Of a stretch of DNA of 64,000 nucleotides, positions 8,215 to 16,616 are shown one piece after another. The stretch is from JABWCE01 sp964617955 (GTDB lineage: Bacteria > Bacteroidota > Bacteroidia > NS11-12g > UBA9320): the NCBI GenBank assembly GCA_964617955.1, contig CAZTXB010000015.1, forward strand, positions 1 to 64,000. The letters are read 5' to 3'. A model generated the notes under the pieces. It worked only from the letters and a program-made list of their open reading frames with translations, ran no database searches and was not told the DNA's origin. Made by a program: the position numbers and the translations under genes. The first letter of the stretch is position 1. Each line of letters starts with the position of its first letter.

Positions 8215-9635
8215 GCAACTTATCAGGCATAATAAAATCTATCCGCAATGATATGCGTGAAGACCGTGGCGTAAGCGGTGACGGGCAACGCATAGAGCAA
8301 TTGGGCTGGATGCTATTCTTGAAAATATTTGACGACAAAGACAAGGAACTGGAATTGATGGACGAGAAATACAAATCGCCCATTCCCGAAAAATTTAAGT
8401 GGAGAAACTGGGCCGCCAACGATGAAGGCATGACAGGTGATGAACTTCTAACCTTTGTTGACCAGCAACTTTTCCCCACATTGAAAGATCTTTCAGCCCT
8501 TGACCCACGGGCATACATGGTGCGTGAAGTGTTTGAAGGCAACAACAACTACATGAAAAGTGGCATCAACATTCGCAAGGTATTGAACAAGCTGAACGAA
8601 ATTGATTTTAATAAAGCCAGCGAACGGCATTTGTTTGGGGAGATTTACGAAACCATTTTGCAGGAACTGCAAAGTGCGGGTGATTATGGTGAGTTTTACA
8701 CACCACGAGCCGTTACACAATTTATTACCGACATCATCAATCCAAAATTAGATGAGAAAATTCTTGACCCGGCTTGCGGAACTGGCGGTTTCTTAACTTC
8801 TGCCATTGACCACTTAAAAAAGCAAACCAAGAACATTGACCAACGTAAAGCCATTCAAAAAAACATACAAGGTTGGGAATGGAAACCATTGCCTTATGTA
8901 TTGGCAACTACCAATTTGATTTTGCACGATATTGAATTACCTGACATTACTTATCGTGATGCTTTGGACAAACCTTTATCGGAATACAGAGAGAAAGACC
9001 GTGTCAATGTAATCATTGCCAATCCACCGTTTGGCGGCACGGTAGCCAACAACAACGAAAATAATTTTCCGCAAAACTATCGGGTAAAAGAAAGTGCCGA
9101 CTTGTTTTTAATCTTGATGATACACTTGCTAAAGCAAGGAGGCAGAGCAGGAATTGTTTTGCCTGATGGAAGTTTGTCAGGTGATGGAGTTAAGCAACGT
9201 ATTCGCCAAAAACTGTTGGAAGATTGCAACCTGCACACCATTATACGTTTGCCTAATTCTGTTTTCAAACCTTATGCAACCGTTGCAACCAATCTTTTAT
9301 TTTTTGACAAAGGGAAACCGACAAAAGACGTTTGGTATTATCAGCACAAATATCAGGAAGGGGTAAAATCCTATTCAAAAACCAATCCGCTTAAACTGGA
9401 AGAACTCGACCCAATTAAAACTTGGTGGAAGAAAAGAACTGAAAGCGAAGTGAGTTGGAAAGTTTCTATTGATACCATTATTGAACGGGGATATGACTTG
9501 GATATTAAAAATCCGAATGCTTTAGTAGAAGAAAGCGAGGAAACATCGAATGAAATACTTACAAGAATTGACACCGAGCAAAATAAAATTCACGAAATAG
9601 TTGGCAAACTGAAAACACTTTTAGCAACTGAATGA
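8211..9635 (+). CDS. hsdM: Type I DNA methyltransferase M subunit
   Basis: N6-adenine methyltransferase subunit; with HsdS it protects the host DNA, and with HsdR it forms the restriction complex. The N-terminal helical domain (about residues 1-150) is followed by SAM-binding motif I DPACGTGGFL near residue 186 and catalytic motif IV NPPFGG at residue 271. The YGEFYTPRAVTQ segment typical of HsdM lies just before motif I. At 474 residues it is full length. The start ATGA overlaps the unknown upstream gene and its stop overlaps hsdS, so stoichiometry is probably set by coupled translation. Confidence 0.95.
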   Translation: MSNLSGIIKSIRNDMREDRGVSGDGQRIEQLGWMLFLKIFDDKDKELELMDEKYKSPIPEKFKWRNWAANDEGMTGDELLTFVDQQLFPTLKDLSALDPRAYMVREVFEGNNNYMKSGINIRKVLNKLNEIDFNKASERHLFGEIYETILQELQSAGDYGEFYTPRAVTQFITDIINPKLDEKILDPACGTGGFLTSAIDHLKKQTKNIDQRKAIQKNIQGWEWKPLPYVLATTNLILHDIELPDITYRDALDKPLSEYREKDRVNVIIANPPFGGTVANNNENNFPQNYRVKESADLFLILMIHLLKQGGRAGIVLPDGSLSGDGVKQRIRQKLLEDCNLHTIIRLPNSVFKPYATVATNLLFFDKGKPTKDVWYYQHKYQEGVKSYSKTNPLKLEELDPIKTWWKKRTESEVSWKVSIDTIIERGYDLDIKNPNALVEESEETSNEILTRIDTEQNKIHEIVGKLKTLLATE

Positions 9636-10924
9636 AATACCACCTGAAAAATATTTGCAGCATTACAAAAGGTGCTACGGGAATAATGAAAGCTGATGGG
9701 GGCAAATATCCTTTGGTGGCGCTGAGTGACGAACGTAGAAACCACAGCGAATATCAGTTTGACGTAAAGGCAGTGATTGTTCCGCTTATCAGCAGCACAG
9801 GACACGGACATGCCAGTATGAAACGGGTTCATTATCAGGAAGGAAAATTTGCATTGGGGAATATTTTATGTGCTTTAATACCGAATGATGAAACACAGCT
9901 GAATGCAAAATACCTGCACTTGTATTTGCAGCAATTTAAAGAAACTTTATTGGTGCCCTTGATGAAAGGCGCAGCCAATGTGAGTTTGCCAATGAACAAA
10001 TTAGCTGAGGTAGAAATTGAAGTCCCAAGTTTAGAAAGACAGTTAGAAATAATTGAATTGGAAGAAGAAGCTGCCAAATACAAAAATGAATTAGAAGAAA
10101 GATTGATTTTACAAGATGGTGACGTAGCAAAACTTCGTCAGGTATTGTTGAGAGAAGCCATGCAAGGCAAGTTGACAAAGCAAGATGCAAAAGATGAAAG
10201 TGCAAATGATTTGTTGGAGAACATAAGAGTTGAAAAGGATAAACTCATTGTAGCGAAAAAAATAAAACGAGAGAAAGAAATTGATGACATTTCTGAGAGT
10301 GAAATTTCCTATTCAATCCCATCTAATTGGTGCTTGTGTCGTTTAGGTTCAATTGCTGAAACTGTAAATGATGGCGTTCACTATGCACCTAAATATTTGT
10401 CTTCGGGAATTCCTTCCTTATCTGCAAAGGATATTTTTAATAACAAAATAAATTTTGAAAAATGCAATTATGTAAGCATTGAAGAATACAATTCTCAAAA
10501 AGAAAAATTCATGTTGAAAGTTGGAAGCGTTTTAGTGACGAAAAGTGGTAGCATTGGAAGAACCACAATTTATGATGGTTCAAGAGAAGTTTATTTAGTT
10601 GAGAGTGTTGGTGTAATAAATACAAATTCAAATTTCATAAATCCATCCTATGTTAAATATTTTATAGATAGCATTTTTGACAGCATCACTTATGATGGCG
10701 AGCATGTTAAAGGAATGGGAGTAAAACATCTTACTTTGACACTAATAAAAAGAATGCAATTTCCACTTCCCCCATTTGCCGAGCAAAACCGTATTGTAAA
10801 AAAGTTGGAGCAACTCATGCAACTCTGTAATGAATTGCAAAACAGCATACAGCAAAGCAAGATTGAAAATGAAAAATTATTGCTGGGGGCATTGAGGGAC
10901 GCGTTGAAGAAAGAGGAAGTATAA
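9632..10924 (+). CDS. hsdS: Type I restriction specificity subunit S
   Basis: Determines the bipartite DNA target of the restriction-modification complex. The 430 residues hold two target-recognition domains (about 1-130 and 205-370). Each is followed by a conserved helical spacer (LERQLEIIELEEEAAKYKNEL and FAEQNRIVKKLEQLMQLCNEL). The first domain is short and begins directly at LKNICSITKG. The target sequence cannot be derived from the protein. The start overlaps the hsdM stop by four bases and the SIR2-domain gene begins only 9 bases later. No inverted repeats or second hsdS copy for phase variation were seen. Confidence 0.92.
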   Translation: MKYHLKNICSITKGATGIMKADGGKYPLVALSDERRNHSEYQFDVKAVIVPLISSTGHGHASMKRVHYQEGKFALGNILCALIPNDETQLNAKYLHLYLQQFKETLLVPLMKGAANVSLPMNKLAEVEIEVPSLERQLEIIELEEEAAKYKNELEERLILQDGDVAKLRQVLLREAMQGKLTKQDAKDESANDLLENIRVEKDKLIVAKKIKREKEIDDISESEISYSIPSNWCLCRLGSIAETVNDGVHYAPKYLSSGIPSLSAKDIFNNKINFEKCNYVSIEEYNSQKEKFMLKVGSVLVTKSGSIGRTTIYDGSREVYLVESVGVINTNSNFINPSYVKYFIDSIFDSITYDGEHVKGMGVKHLTLTLIKRMQFPLPPFAEQNRIVKKLEQLMQLCNELQNSIQQSKIENEKLLLGALRDALKKEEV

Positions 10925-10933
10925 TTAAATATC

Positions 10934-12313
10934 ATGAGTATGACTATAGATACATCAAAAAACAATCTTTTCCTTGAAGGAGTTGATGAATTAGCAAATT
11001 GGGAGATTGATAATAGGGGTATTCAGAAAATAAAAGTGCTTTTGAAAAGCTATCTGGAACTTGATAATGTGAGTTTTCTTTTCGGTGCAGGTTCTTCAAT
11101 GAATATTGGTTCTGTTTCTATTGCAAATATTCCAACAAAAATTGAGGAGGCAATTAAAGCAACAAAAGTTGATATAGGTGGAAAACCAACTCCTGGTTTA
11201 TTATATGATGAATTTATTTCAATAATTAAAGATTTGCAATTAATAAAGGCTCCAGATATTGAAAAGAGAACTTCATCCAAAGAAATAGCATACTCCCTCG
11301 AGAAATTATTGAACTATTTAGTTGCGCAAGAATATATACTTGACATTAATCCAAATGCGGCGCAGCATAAGCATCTTTTAGAGTTAGTAAGAATAATAAA
11401 ACAAGGTCTATTTGAATTGTGTGATATTGAAAAATTGCCAAATGCAAGTTGGTTAGATGGTGATGAAAAAATAAATCTTGACAGAAATAAATCCTTCTAC
11501 CACGAGAAGTTCACAAAGAAAATTTTGCAAAGACCTTTGAACTTGAAAAGAGCAAATGTCTTTACAACAAACTATGATTTATCATTTGAATATGCTTTTG
11601 ATAAGTTAGGAGTAAATTTTATTAGTGGCTTTTCAGGTTTTCAAAAAAGAACCTTTAAGCCCGAAGCATTTGAGTATGATTTATTTTTCCCAGGCTCAAC
11701 AACACAAGGTAGAGTTCAAAGAATAGAGAAGGTTTTACGTTATTACAAAATTCACGGGTCGCTTACCTGGGTAAAAGAACAACCTTCTGAAAATAATGTT
11801 TATGGAATTTCAGAAGTACCAATAGAAATTGTCCGTGAGAAGAAAGATTATGAGAACATCATGATTTATCCAACCACTGCAAAAAAATCATTCACTTTAG
11901 ATTTTCCATATTCTGAATTATTCCGCCAATTTGCAGCCACAATTTCCCAACCTCAATCAGTTTTAATTACATTTGGTTACTCATTCAGCGATGAACACAT
12001 AAATGATATTATTTATCAGGCGCTAACAATTCCTTCTTTTACATTAATTATAATTGACTTTAACGGGACAAATGAGAAAGACCCTTCCAACATCAATAAG
12101 GAAATTAAGAAGCTGAAAGATTTGAAGGACCCACGGGTTGCAATTTTGCAGGGAGAACAACTTGGTAGTTTTTCATTTTTTGTCGAACAACTTTTACCGG
12201 ACCTGATTGAAGTAAATACTTATGAAAGAATTGCTGAAACATTGAAAAAGCTTTTCGGGAAAGATGATACTCCCCCGGCAACTATAAAAACCACCTCCGC
12301 ACCGGCACCATGA
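10934..12313 (+). CDS. SIR2-domain defence protein
   Basis: SIR2-like NAD-binding protein of 459 residues. FLFGAGSSMNIG (F50-G51-A52-G53) is the NAD-binding start. VFTTNYDLSFEYAF (near 210-222) and YKIHGSLTW with His274 are the usual active-site positions. ITFGYSFSDEHINDIIYQAL closes the fold near residue 345. SIR2 proteins of this type are established anti-phage effectors that deplete NAD+. The last codons overlap the start of the HerA ATPase gene (ATGA), the arrangement of the described two-gene SIR2-HerA systems, in which the two proteins form one large complex. It sits 9 bases after hsdS, so both systems may share a transcript. The C-terminal tail is rich in threonine, alanine and proline. 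Confidence 0.88.
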   Translation: MSMTIDTSKNNLFLEGVDELANWEIDNRGIQKIKVLLKSYLELDNVSFLFGAGSSMNIGSVSIANIPTKIEEAIKATKVDIGGKPTPGLLYDEFISIIKDLQLIKAPDIEKRTSSKEIAYSLEKLLNYLVAQEYILDINPNAAQHKHLLELVRIIKQGLFELCDIEKLPNASWLDGDEKINLDRNKSFYHEKFTKKILQRPLNLKRANVFTTNYDLSFEYAFDKLGVNFISGFSGFQKRTFKPEAFEYDLFFPGSTTQGRVQRIEKVLRYYKIHGSLTWVKEQPSENNVYGISEVPIEIVREKKDYENIMIYPTTAKKSFTLDFPYSELFRQFAATISQPQSVLITFGYSFSDEHINDIIYQALTIPSFTLIIIDFNGTNEKDPSNINKEIKKLKDLKDPRVAILQGEQLGSFSFFVEQLLPDLIEVNTYERIAETLKKLFGKDDTPPATIKTTSAPAP

Positions 12314-14442
12314 GCGAAAGAAAAATAGGCAAAGTAATTTCAGTAGATAGTTTTCGGGTTGTTGTTCAACTTGACGAGGAACTGAAAAGTTTATACAAAA
12401 GTGGTTTCAATGACATATATGAAATTGCAAGAATAAATTCGTACTTGATCATTCCAGTTGGTGCTGACAGAATTGTGGCGATTGTAACACGAGTGAAAAT
12501 TCAGGACGAAACTGAAATCGAAAAAACTACAGGTTTTATCACTTTGCCAAAGGCACAGCGTTATTTAGTTGCGACAATGATTGGAACTATTGAGAACGGT
12601 ACAGATTATTTGCAAGGAGTATACAATTATCCAATACTTGATAACCCTGTTTGGTATGTCATCAAAGAAGATTTAGATAAAATTTTTGACACTGCACCAA
12701 AGGAGGGAATTGATTACGCCAAGGACTATTTTTTACCTATCGGAACTTCACCTGCATTTTCTGATTACCATATAAAAATAAATCCCGACAAATTCTTTGG
12801 TAAACATGCTGCAATATTGGGAAACACTGGTTCAGGAAAATCCTGCACGGTTGCTTCAATTTTACAAAGTTTATTTGCTTATGAATACAAAGATGGTAAG
12901 CGATTGCAAAATGCTCACTTCATAATATTTGATACAAACGGAGAATATAAAAGAGCATTCATTGGAGATAAGGATACAAATGTATACAAAGACAAACCAA
13001 TGGTAAATGCAATCTGTATTGACAAGGAAGGATTGAAAGTTCCATTTTGGTTTATGAATTATGATGATTTTGAATTTTTGTTTGAACCGAGTGCAAGCAC
13101 ACAATCCCCAATATTGAAAAGAGCAATTGGTTTAGCCAAAAACAATACTCAGTCAGTTAGTAATGACACCTTACCCCAATTTTGGCTTAATAGGTTAACT
13201 GAAATTGTTACATTAACAACATCTGGTGAACAAAACAAGCTTAGACCAATAGTTCTTCATGATGTTCCTGGGATGGGTACATATTTAAAAAGCTTAAATA
13301 TTGGTTTTGACTTTACACAAATTATCGAATTACTTAGGAAGTTATATGATAATAAAGGGGTTAGACTAAAGCTAAGTGACAAAGGGTATATAAACGAACA
13401 TCTGCATCAAGACATGCTTTTTGAGGTTTCTACAAGTTTAGCAGAAGAATTGAGGAAATTAAATGTTTATGTCTCAACAAAAAAAGTTCTTCAAGATAAA
13501 AATATCGATTTACCAATTTGGTTCAACTATGATGAAATGATTTCAGGCTTTATCGATGAGGCAATAAATGAAAGCGAGACATCAAATAATAGAATCAGGG
13601 AATTTGTCTCTACACTGCGTTTGAGATTACAGGCATATTTGAATGATGAAAGGATTTCAGAACCACTTTTGCTTAATCAAAATTCAAATATTAATGAAGC
13701 GTTGTCAAAGTTCTTAGCTTTTATTGTTGGTGATCTTTTCAAAAACTTCACAACTGACGACAGCGATATTTATTCCGATTATTTCATACAACAGTTGGCA
13801 AAAGAAGAACCTGAAAAAGTTAATGATCAAAAACCAAATCAGATTACAATTATTGATATGTCGTTAATCCCTTTTGAGGTTTTGGAAACAATTACCGGAT
13901 TGATAGGAAGATTGGTACTTGAGTTCCTTTCAAGGTTTAATAATGAAAACAGAGGTGATTTTCCAGTGGTGATTGTCTTGGAAGAAGCACAGAATTACAT
14001 TCCCGAAAAAGACAGAGGTGAAAAGGTATCTATCTCAAAAAAAATTTTTGAGAGAGTTGCAAGAGAAGGAAGAAAATTTGGTTTGTCCTTAATGGTTTCA
14101 AGTCAGCGACCATCTGAATTATCAAAAACAGTTTTATCACAATGTAATTCTTTTATTATTCATCGATTGCAAAACCCCGATGATCAAAAGTATGTTAAAC
14201 AATTAGTGTCAGCGGCAAACGAAGATATTTTACAGCAATTGCCGGTATTACCACAACAAGTTGCCATAATAATGGGAGATGGAGTAAGAACTCCAATTCA
14301 AATGAGGGTTAATACTGCCAAACCCAAACCAAACAGCGACAATCCAAAATTCATTGAGAAATGGTTGAAAGATGTAGATAAAACATTTCCCGATTACAAA
14401 GGGGTAGCTAAGAATTGGGAGGAAGGGAAAAAGAGTTCATAA
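12310..14442 (+). CDS. HerA-like ATPase/helicase of a SIR2-HerA system
   Basis: A 710-residue HerA/FtsK-type ATPase. An N-terminal barrel (IGKVISVDSFRVVVQLDEEL, about residues 4-100) leads to Walker A GNTGSGKS (171-178), Walker B VVIVLEEAQNYIPE near 551-564 and the arginine-rich REGRKFGLSLMVSSQRPSELS segment that forms the subunit-interface finger and sensor. HerA proteins form hexamers that move on DNA; in SIR2-HerA defence the complex is both nuclease/helicase and NADase. It overlaps the SIR2 gene by four bases and ends 46 bases before the next gene. It is longer than archaeal HerA because of an insertion of about 250 residues between the Walker motifs, which may contact SIR2 or DNA (inference). 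Confidence 0.88.
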   Translation: MSERKIGKVISVDSFRVVVQLDEELKSLYKSGFNDIYEIARINSYLIIPVGADRIVAIVTRVKIQDETEIEKTTGFITLPKAQRYLVATMIGTIENGTDYLQGVYNYPILDNPVWYVIKEDLDKIFDTAPKEGIDYAKDYFLPIGTSPAFSDYHIKINPDKFFGKHAAILGNTGSGKSCTVASILQSLFAYEYKDGKRLQNAHFIIFDTNGEYKRAFIGDKDTNVYKDKPMVNAICIDKEGLKVPFWFMNYDDFEFLFEPSASTQSPILKRAIGLAKNNTQSVSNDTLPQFWLNRLTEIVTLTTSGEQNKLRPIVLHDVPGMGTYLKSLNIGFDFTQIIELLRKLYDNKGVRLKLSDKGYINEHLHQDMLFEVSTSLAEELRKLNVYVSTKKVLQDKNIDLPIWFNYDEMISGFIDEAINESETSNNRIREFVSTLRLRLQAYLNDERISEPLLLNQNSNINEALSKFLAFIVGDLFKNFTTDDSDIYSDYFIQQLAKEEPEKVNDQKPNQITIIDMSLIPFEVLETITGLIGRLVLEFLSRFNNENRGDFPVVIVLEEAQNYIPEKDRGEKVSISKKIFERVAREGRKFGLSLMVSSQRPSELSKTVLSQCNSFIIHRLQNPDDQKYVKQLVSAANEDILQQLPVLPQQVAIIMGDGVRTPIQMRVNTAKPKPNSDNPKFIEKWLKDVDKTFPDYKGVAKNWEEGKKSS

Positions 14443-14488
14443 GTTGATTAGTAACGGCTAATATTAAATTGAGAAATAGACAAATCAA

Positions 14489-15202
14489 ATGAATGATAAG
14501 TTAGATATAAAAATTATAGAAAAATATCTTTCTGGAATTACATCCGATGACTTCCACCGATATAAATCCTGGGATAATTGTCATCAAGCATTTTCTGTTA
14601 GTCAAATAACCGAAAACCATGCTTTACAATTGGCTTTTTATCTTGCAAGTTGGGGTATGTATAGAGGTTCAAGCGGCCTACTCCAAAAGAATCATTTAAT
14701 ACATAAAGACGCAGTTGGCATTTTGTTTTCTAAAGAAAATCAACAATTAAAATGCAACCAAATTAATGAGGTAAGCAAAGCCAATATTAGTGCAATACTG
14801 GATTTAAAAAGTGAATTAACGAAGCATTATACAAACCATAAATTTAAAAGAGGAAATGAGAATGAAAAGCCGATTTCATCAACTGACACGCTATTGAGTA
14901 AGATTATGCTCGGCACTTTTGGATGCGTTCCGGCCTACGACAGGTATTTTATTGTTGGTTTGAAAGAAATGAAAATGCGGTATCAAGGTTTCAACGAAGC
15001 TTCATTAAACGAATTGTTTAATTTCATTGATAACAACCGAAAAGAAATTGAAAATGCACAAAATCTTATAAAATCAAAAACTCAAAACCATTATCCTGTA
15101 ATGAAAATATTGGATATGTATTTTTGGCAAATTGGTTATGACAAAGAAATTAGAAGCAAAACCGAAATTATTGCTAAAATTAAGAAGGTTAAAAATTATT
15201 AA
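14489..15202 (+). CDS. Unknown protein closing the restriction/SIR2 cassette
   Basis: A 237-residue soluble protein, mostly helical, with no signal peptide. A striking segment is LQLAFYLASWGMYRGSSGLLQKN (near residues 51-73); later KIMLGTFGCVPAYDRYF and MKILDMYFWQIGYDKE look conserved in character. I believe relatives occur as uncharacterised proteins in bacterial accessory regions, but I cannot name a function. It begins 46 bases after the HerA gene and ends 24 bases before palindrome R2, so it is the last gene of cassette 1. It could be a third component of the SIR2-HerA unit or an independent gene. Confidence 0.7.
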   Translation: MNDKLDIKIIEKYLSGITSDDFHRYKSWDNCHQAFSVSQITENHALQLAFYLASWGMYRGSSGLLQKNHLIHKDAVGILFSKENQQLKCNQINEVSKANISAILDLKSELTKHYTNHKFKRGNENEKPISSTDTLLSKIMLGTFGCVPAYDRYFIVGLKEMKMRYQGFNEASLNELFNFIDNNRKEIENAQNLIKSKTQNHYPVMKILDMYFWQIGYDKEIRSKTEIIAKIKKVKNY

Positions 15203-15226
15203 AAAGAAAGAAGATAAAACACTGAA

Positions 15227-15345
15227 GGGGGGTGTCCTGCCGTGAAATAAAATCACGGCAGGACACCCCCCTCTAATATGCCAAAAACACCGGGGAATAT
15301 GGCATTTTAACCTTTTATATGGCAAAATTGTATTGAATTGTATTT
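15227..15345 (+). repeat. Inter-cassette repeat R2 with arm
   Basis: A perfect 19-bp stem, GGGGGGTGTCCTGCCGTGA (15227-15245) and its complement at 15253-15271, with loop AATAAAA. The other copies have only a 9-10 bp stem because their left foot is not the complement of the right foot; here both feet match. The arm after it (15272-15345) holds the shared text ACACCGGGGAATATGGC followed by an A+T-rich segment. The gap 15203-15423 contains nothing else. Confidence 0.85.
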
Positions 15346-15423
15346 GTATAATTTTATTTACATGCATTTATTAATGTTAAGATAAATCTACGTTGCTTTT
15401 TTTTAAACATATATATTTGGACT

Positions 15424-15834
15424 TTGAATAAAACCAAAAATTATGCTTTGATACTTGCAAGTGGAGGAATAGATTCTACGGCTTGTATTAATTTCTTTAA
15501 AAAATTAAAGTTTGATGTTGAAGCTATTTTTGTAGACTATGGTCAATCGGCTGCTAAATATGAATATAAATCTATTGTAGCTATTACTAAATTTTATAAG
15601 ATTGAATTAAGAAGAATAGTCGTTAAAAATAACAATAAATTTAAAGAAGGTTTTGTGCCGGGCAGAAATGCTTTTTTATATTTTATGGCTTTGATGAATT
15701 TTAATAAACCAAGCGGTCGTTTTTGGTGTTTTTACGGAATGATTGCATTGTATATTGTGGTCAAAACCAATTTCTATATTACGGCAGCATTTTTTATTTG
15801 CTGCCGTAATATAGTTTATTATATTTGCCGATAA
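15424..15834 (+). pseudogene. Truncated QueC-like protein
   Basis: The first 95 or so residues are clearly from the QueC family (7-cyano-7-deazaguanine synthase and its defence relatives): the ATP PP-loop SGGIDSTACI near residue 13, FVDYGQSAAKYE and the PGRNAFLY motif. QueC is normally about 220 residues. After LMNFNKPSG the frame runs into sequence with no QueC character and stops at 136 residues, in the palindrome that precedes the AbiE genes. The zinc-binding cysteines and C-terminal half are missing, so this is a remnant. The AbiE segment may have replaced the rest. QueC-like proteins occur in queuosine synthesis, in DNA 7-deazaguanine modification and in Qat defence; the fragment does not tell which. 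Confidence 0.7.
15774..15827 (+). promoter_or_regulatory. Palindrome and promoter in front of the AbiE genes
   Basis: A perfect 16-bp inverted repeat, CTATATTACGGCAGCA (15774-15789) and its complement (15799-15814), surrounds a 9-base loop. Bacteroidota promoter boxes follow: TTTG at 15797-15800, a 19-base spacer, then TATATTTG (15820-15827), which fits TAnnTTTG. The upstream box overlaps the right arm of the palindrome, so a protein bound there would block transcription. AbiEi antitoxins are known to repress their own operon by binding inverted repeats, which fits. A transcript from here would start about 15834. Confidence 0.6.
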
Positions 15835-15842
15835 GCTTATAG

Positions 15843-16595
15843 ACAATCGCAACAGAAAAATTAAATATAGCCAAACTTCAAAAGCACTTCAAAGGCAAAA
15901 GCACTTTTGCTAATCGTGACATTGTTAATTTTTATCAGGAATTTGAACCATCCTTAAAAATTAGCACCGTCAATTGGAGAGTTTATGCATTAATAAAATT
16001 AGGTATCCTTTCACGAATAGGCAGAGGAAAATTTACTTTGGGAAAAGAAAAAAACTTTGTTCCACAGGTTGAAGCAAAAATAAAAACCCTCTATAAAAAA
16101 CTAAATAAACATTTTCCATATCTTCAAATCTGTATTTGGCATACTTCAATTCTTAATGAATTTATGCTTCATCAACCAGGTAGATTTTATATCCTTGTTG
16201 AAGCAGAAAAGGATGCAATGGAAAATATTTTTTATTTTCTCAAGGAAAATAAAACCAATGTCTTTATTGACCCTACTTTTGGTATCCTTAGCCGCTATTC
16301 TTCAGATGAGAAAGAAACAATCATTGTAAAACCTTTGGTATCAGAAGCACCTATTCAGCGTTTGGAAGGAGTATGGACTATCACTATTGAAAAAATGCTG
16401 GTAGACATTTTTTCTGATGAAATAATTTTCGCAGCTCAACAAGGGGGAGAATTGCAACACATTTTTAATGAAGCTTTCATAAGATACACTATAAACGAAA
16501 GCAGAATGCTTCGCTATGCAAACAGGAAAAGAAAAAAAGAAAGTTTTAATAATTATTTAAATAAAGTTTCAATATTTCGGCAGCAAACTAAATAA
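15843..16595 (+). CDS. AbiEi-like antitoxin, start codon unclear
   Basis: Antitoxin of the AbiE type IV toxin-antitoxin family. The reading frame is open from 15843 (preceded by a TAG at 15840) to 16595. The first part translates as a winged-helix DNA-binding domain (LQKHFKGKSTFANRDIVNFY, then STVNWRVYALIKLGILSRI). There is no ATG, GTG or TTG before TTG at 16038, which would drop the whole domain. The promoter at 15797-15827 places the transcript start just before 15843, so initiation at ATC 15846, ATA 15867 or another rare codon, or a lost start codon, must be considered. The C-terminal part (MLVDIFSDEIIFAAQQ, EAFIRYTINESRMLRYANRK) is the toxin-neutralising domain. The toxin gene begins 21 bases downstream. 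Confidence 0.75.
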   Translation, partial: TIATEKLNIAKLQKHFKGKSTFANRDIVNFYQEFEPSLKISTVNWRVYALIKLGILSRIGRGKFTLGKEKNFVPQVEAKIKTLYKKLNKHFPYLQICIWHTSILNEFMLHQPGRFYILVEAEKDAMENIFYFLKENKTNVFIDPTFGILSRYSSDEKETIIVKPLVSEAPIQRLEGVWTITIEKMLVDIFSDEIIFAAQQGGELQHIFNEAFIRYTINESRMLRYANRKRKKESFNNYLNKVSIFRQQTK

Positions 16596-16616
16596 AATGC
16601 CGTTTTATAGTGCACT

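Noticed and set aside
16038..16595. AbiEi starting at TTG 16038
   Set aside because: This would remove the winged-helix domain clearly encoded from 15843 in the same frame, and the promoter lies just before 15843.
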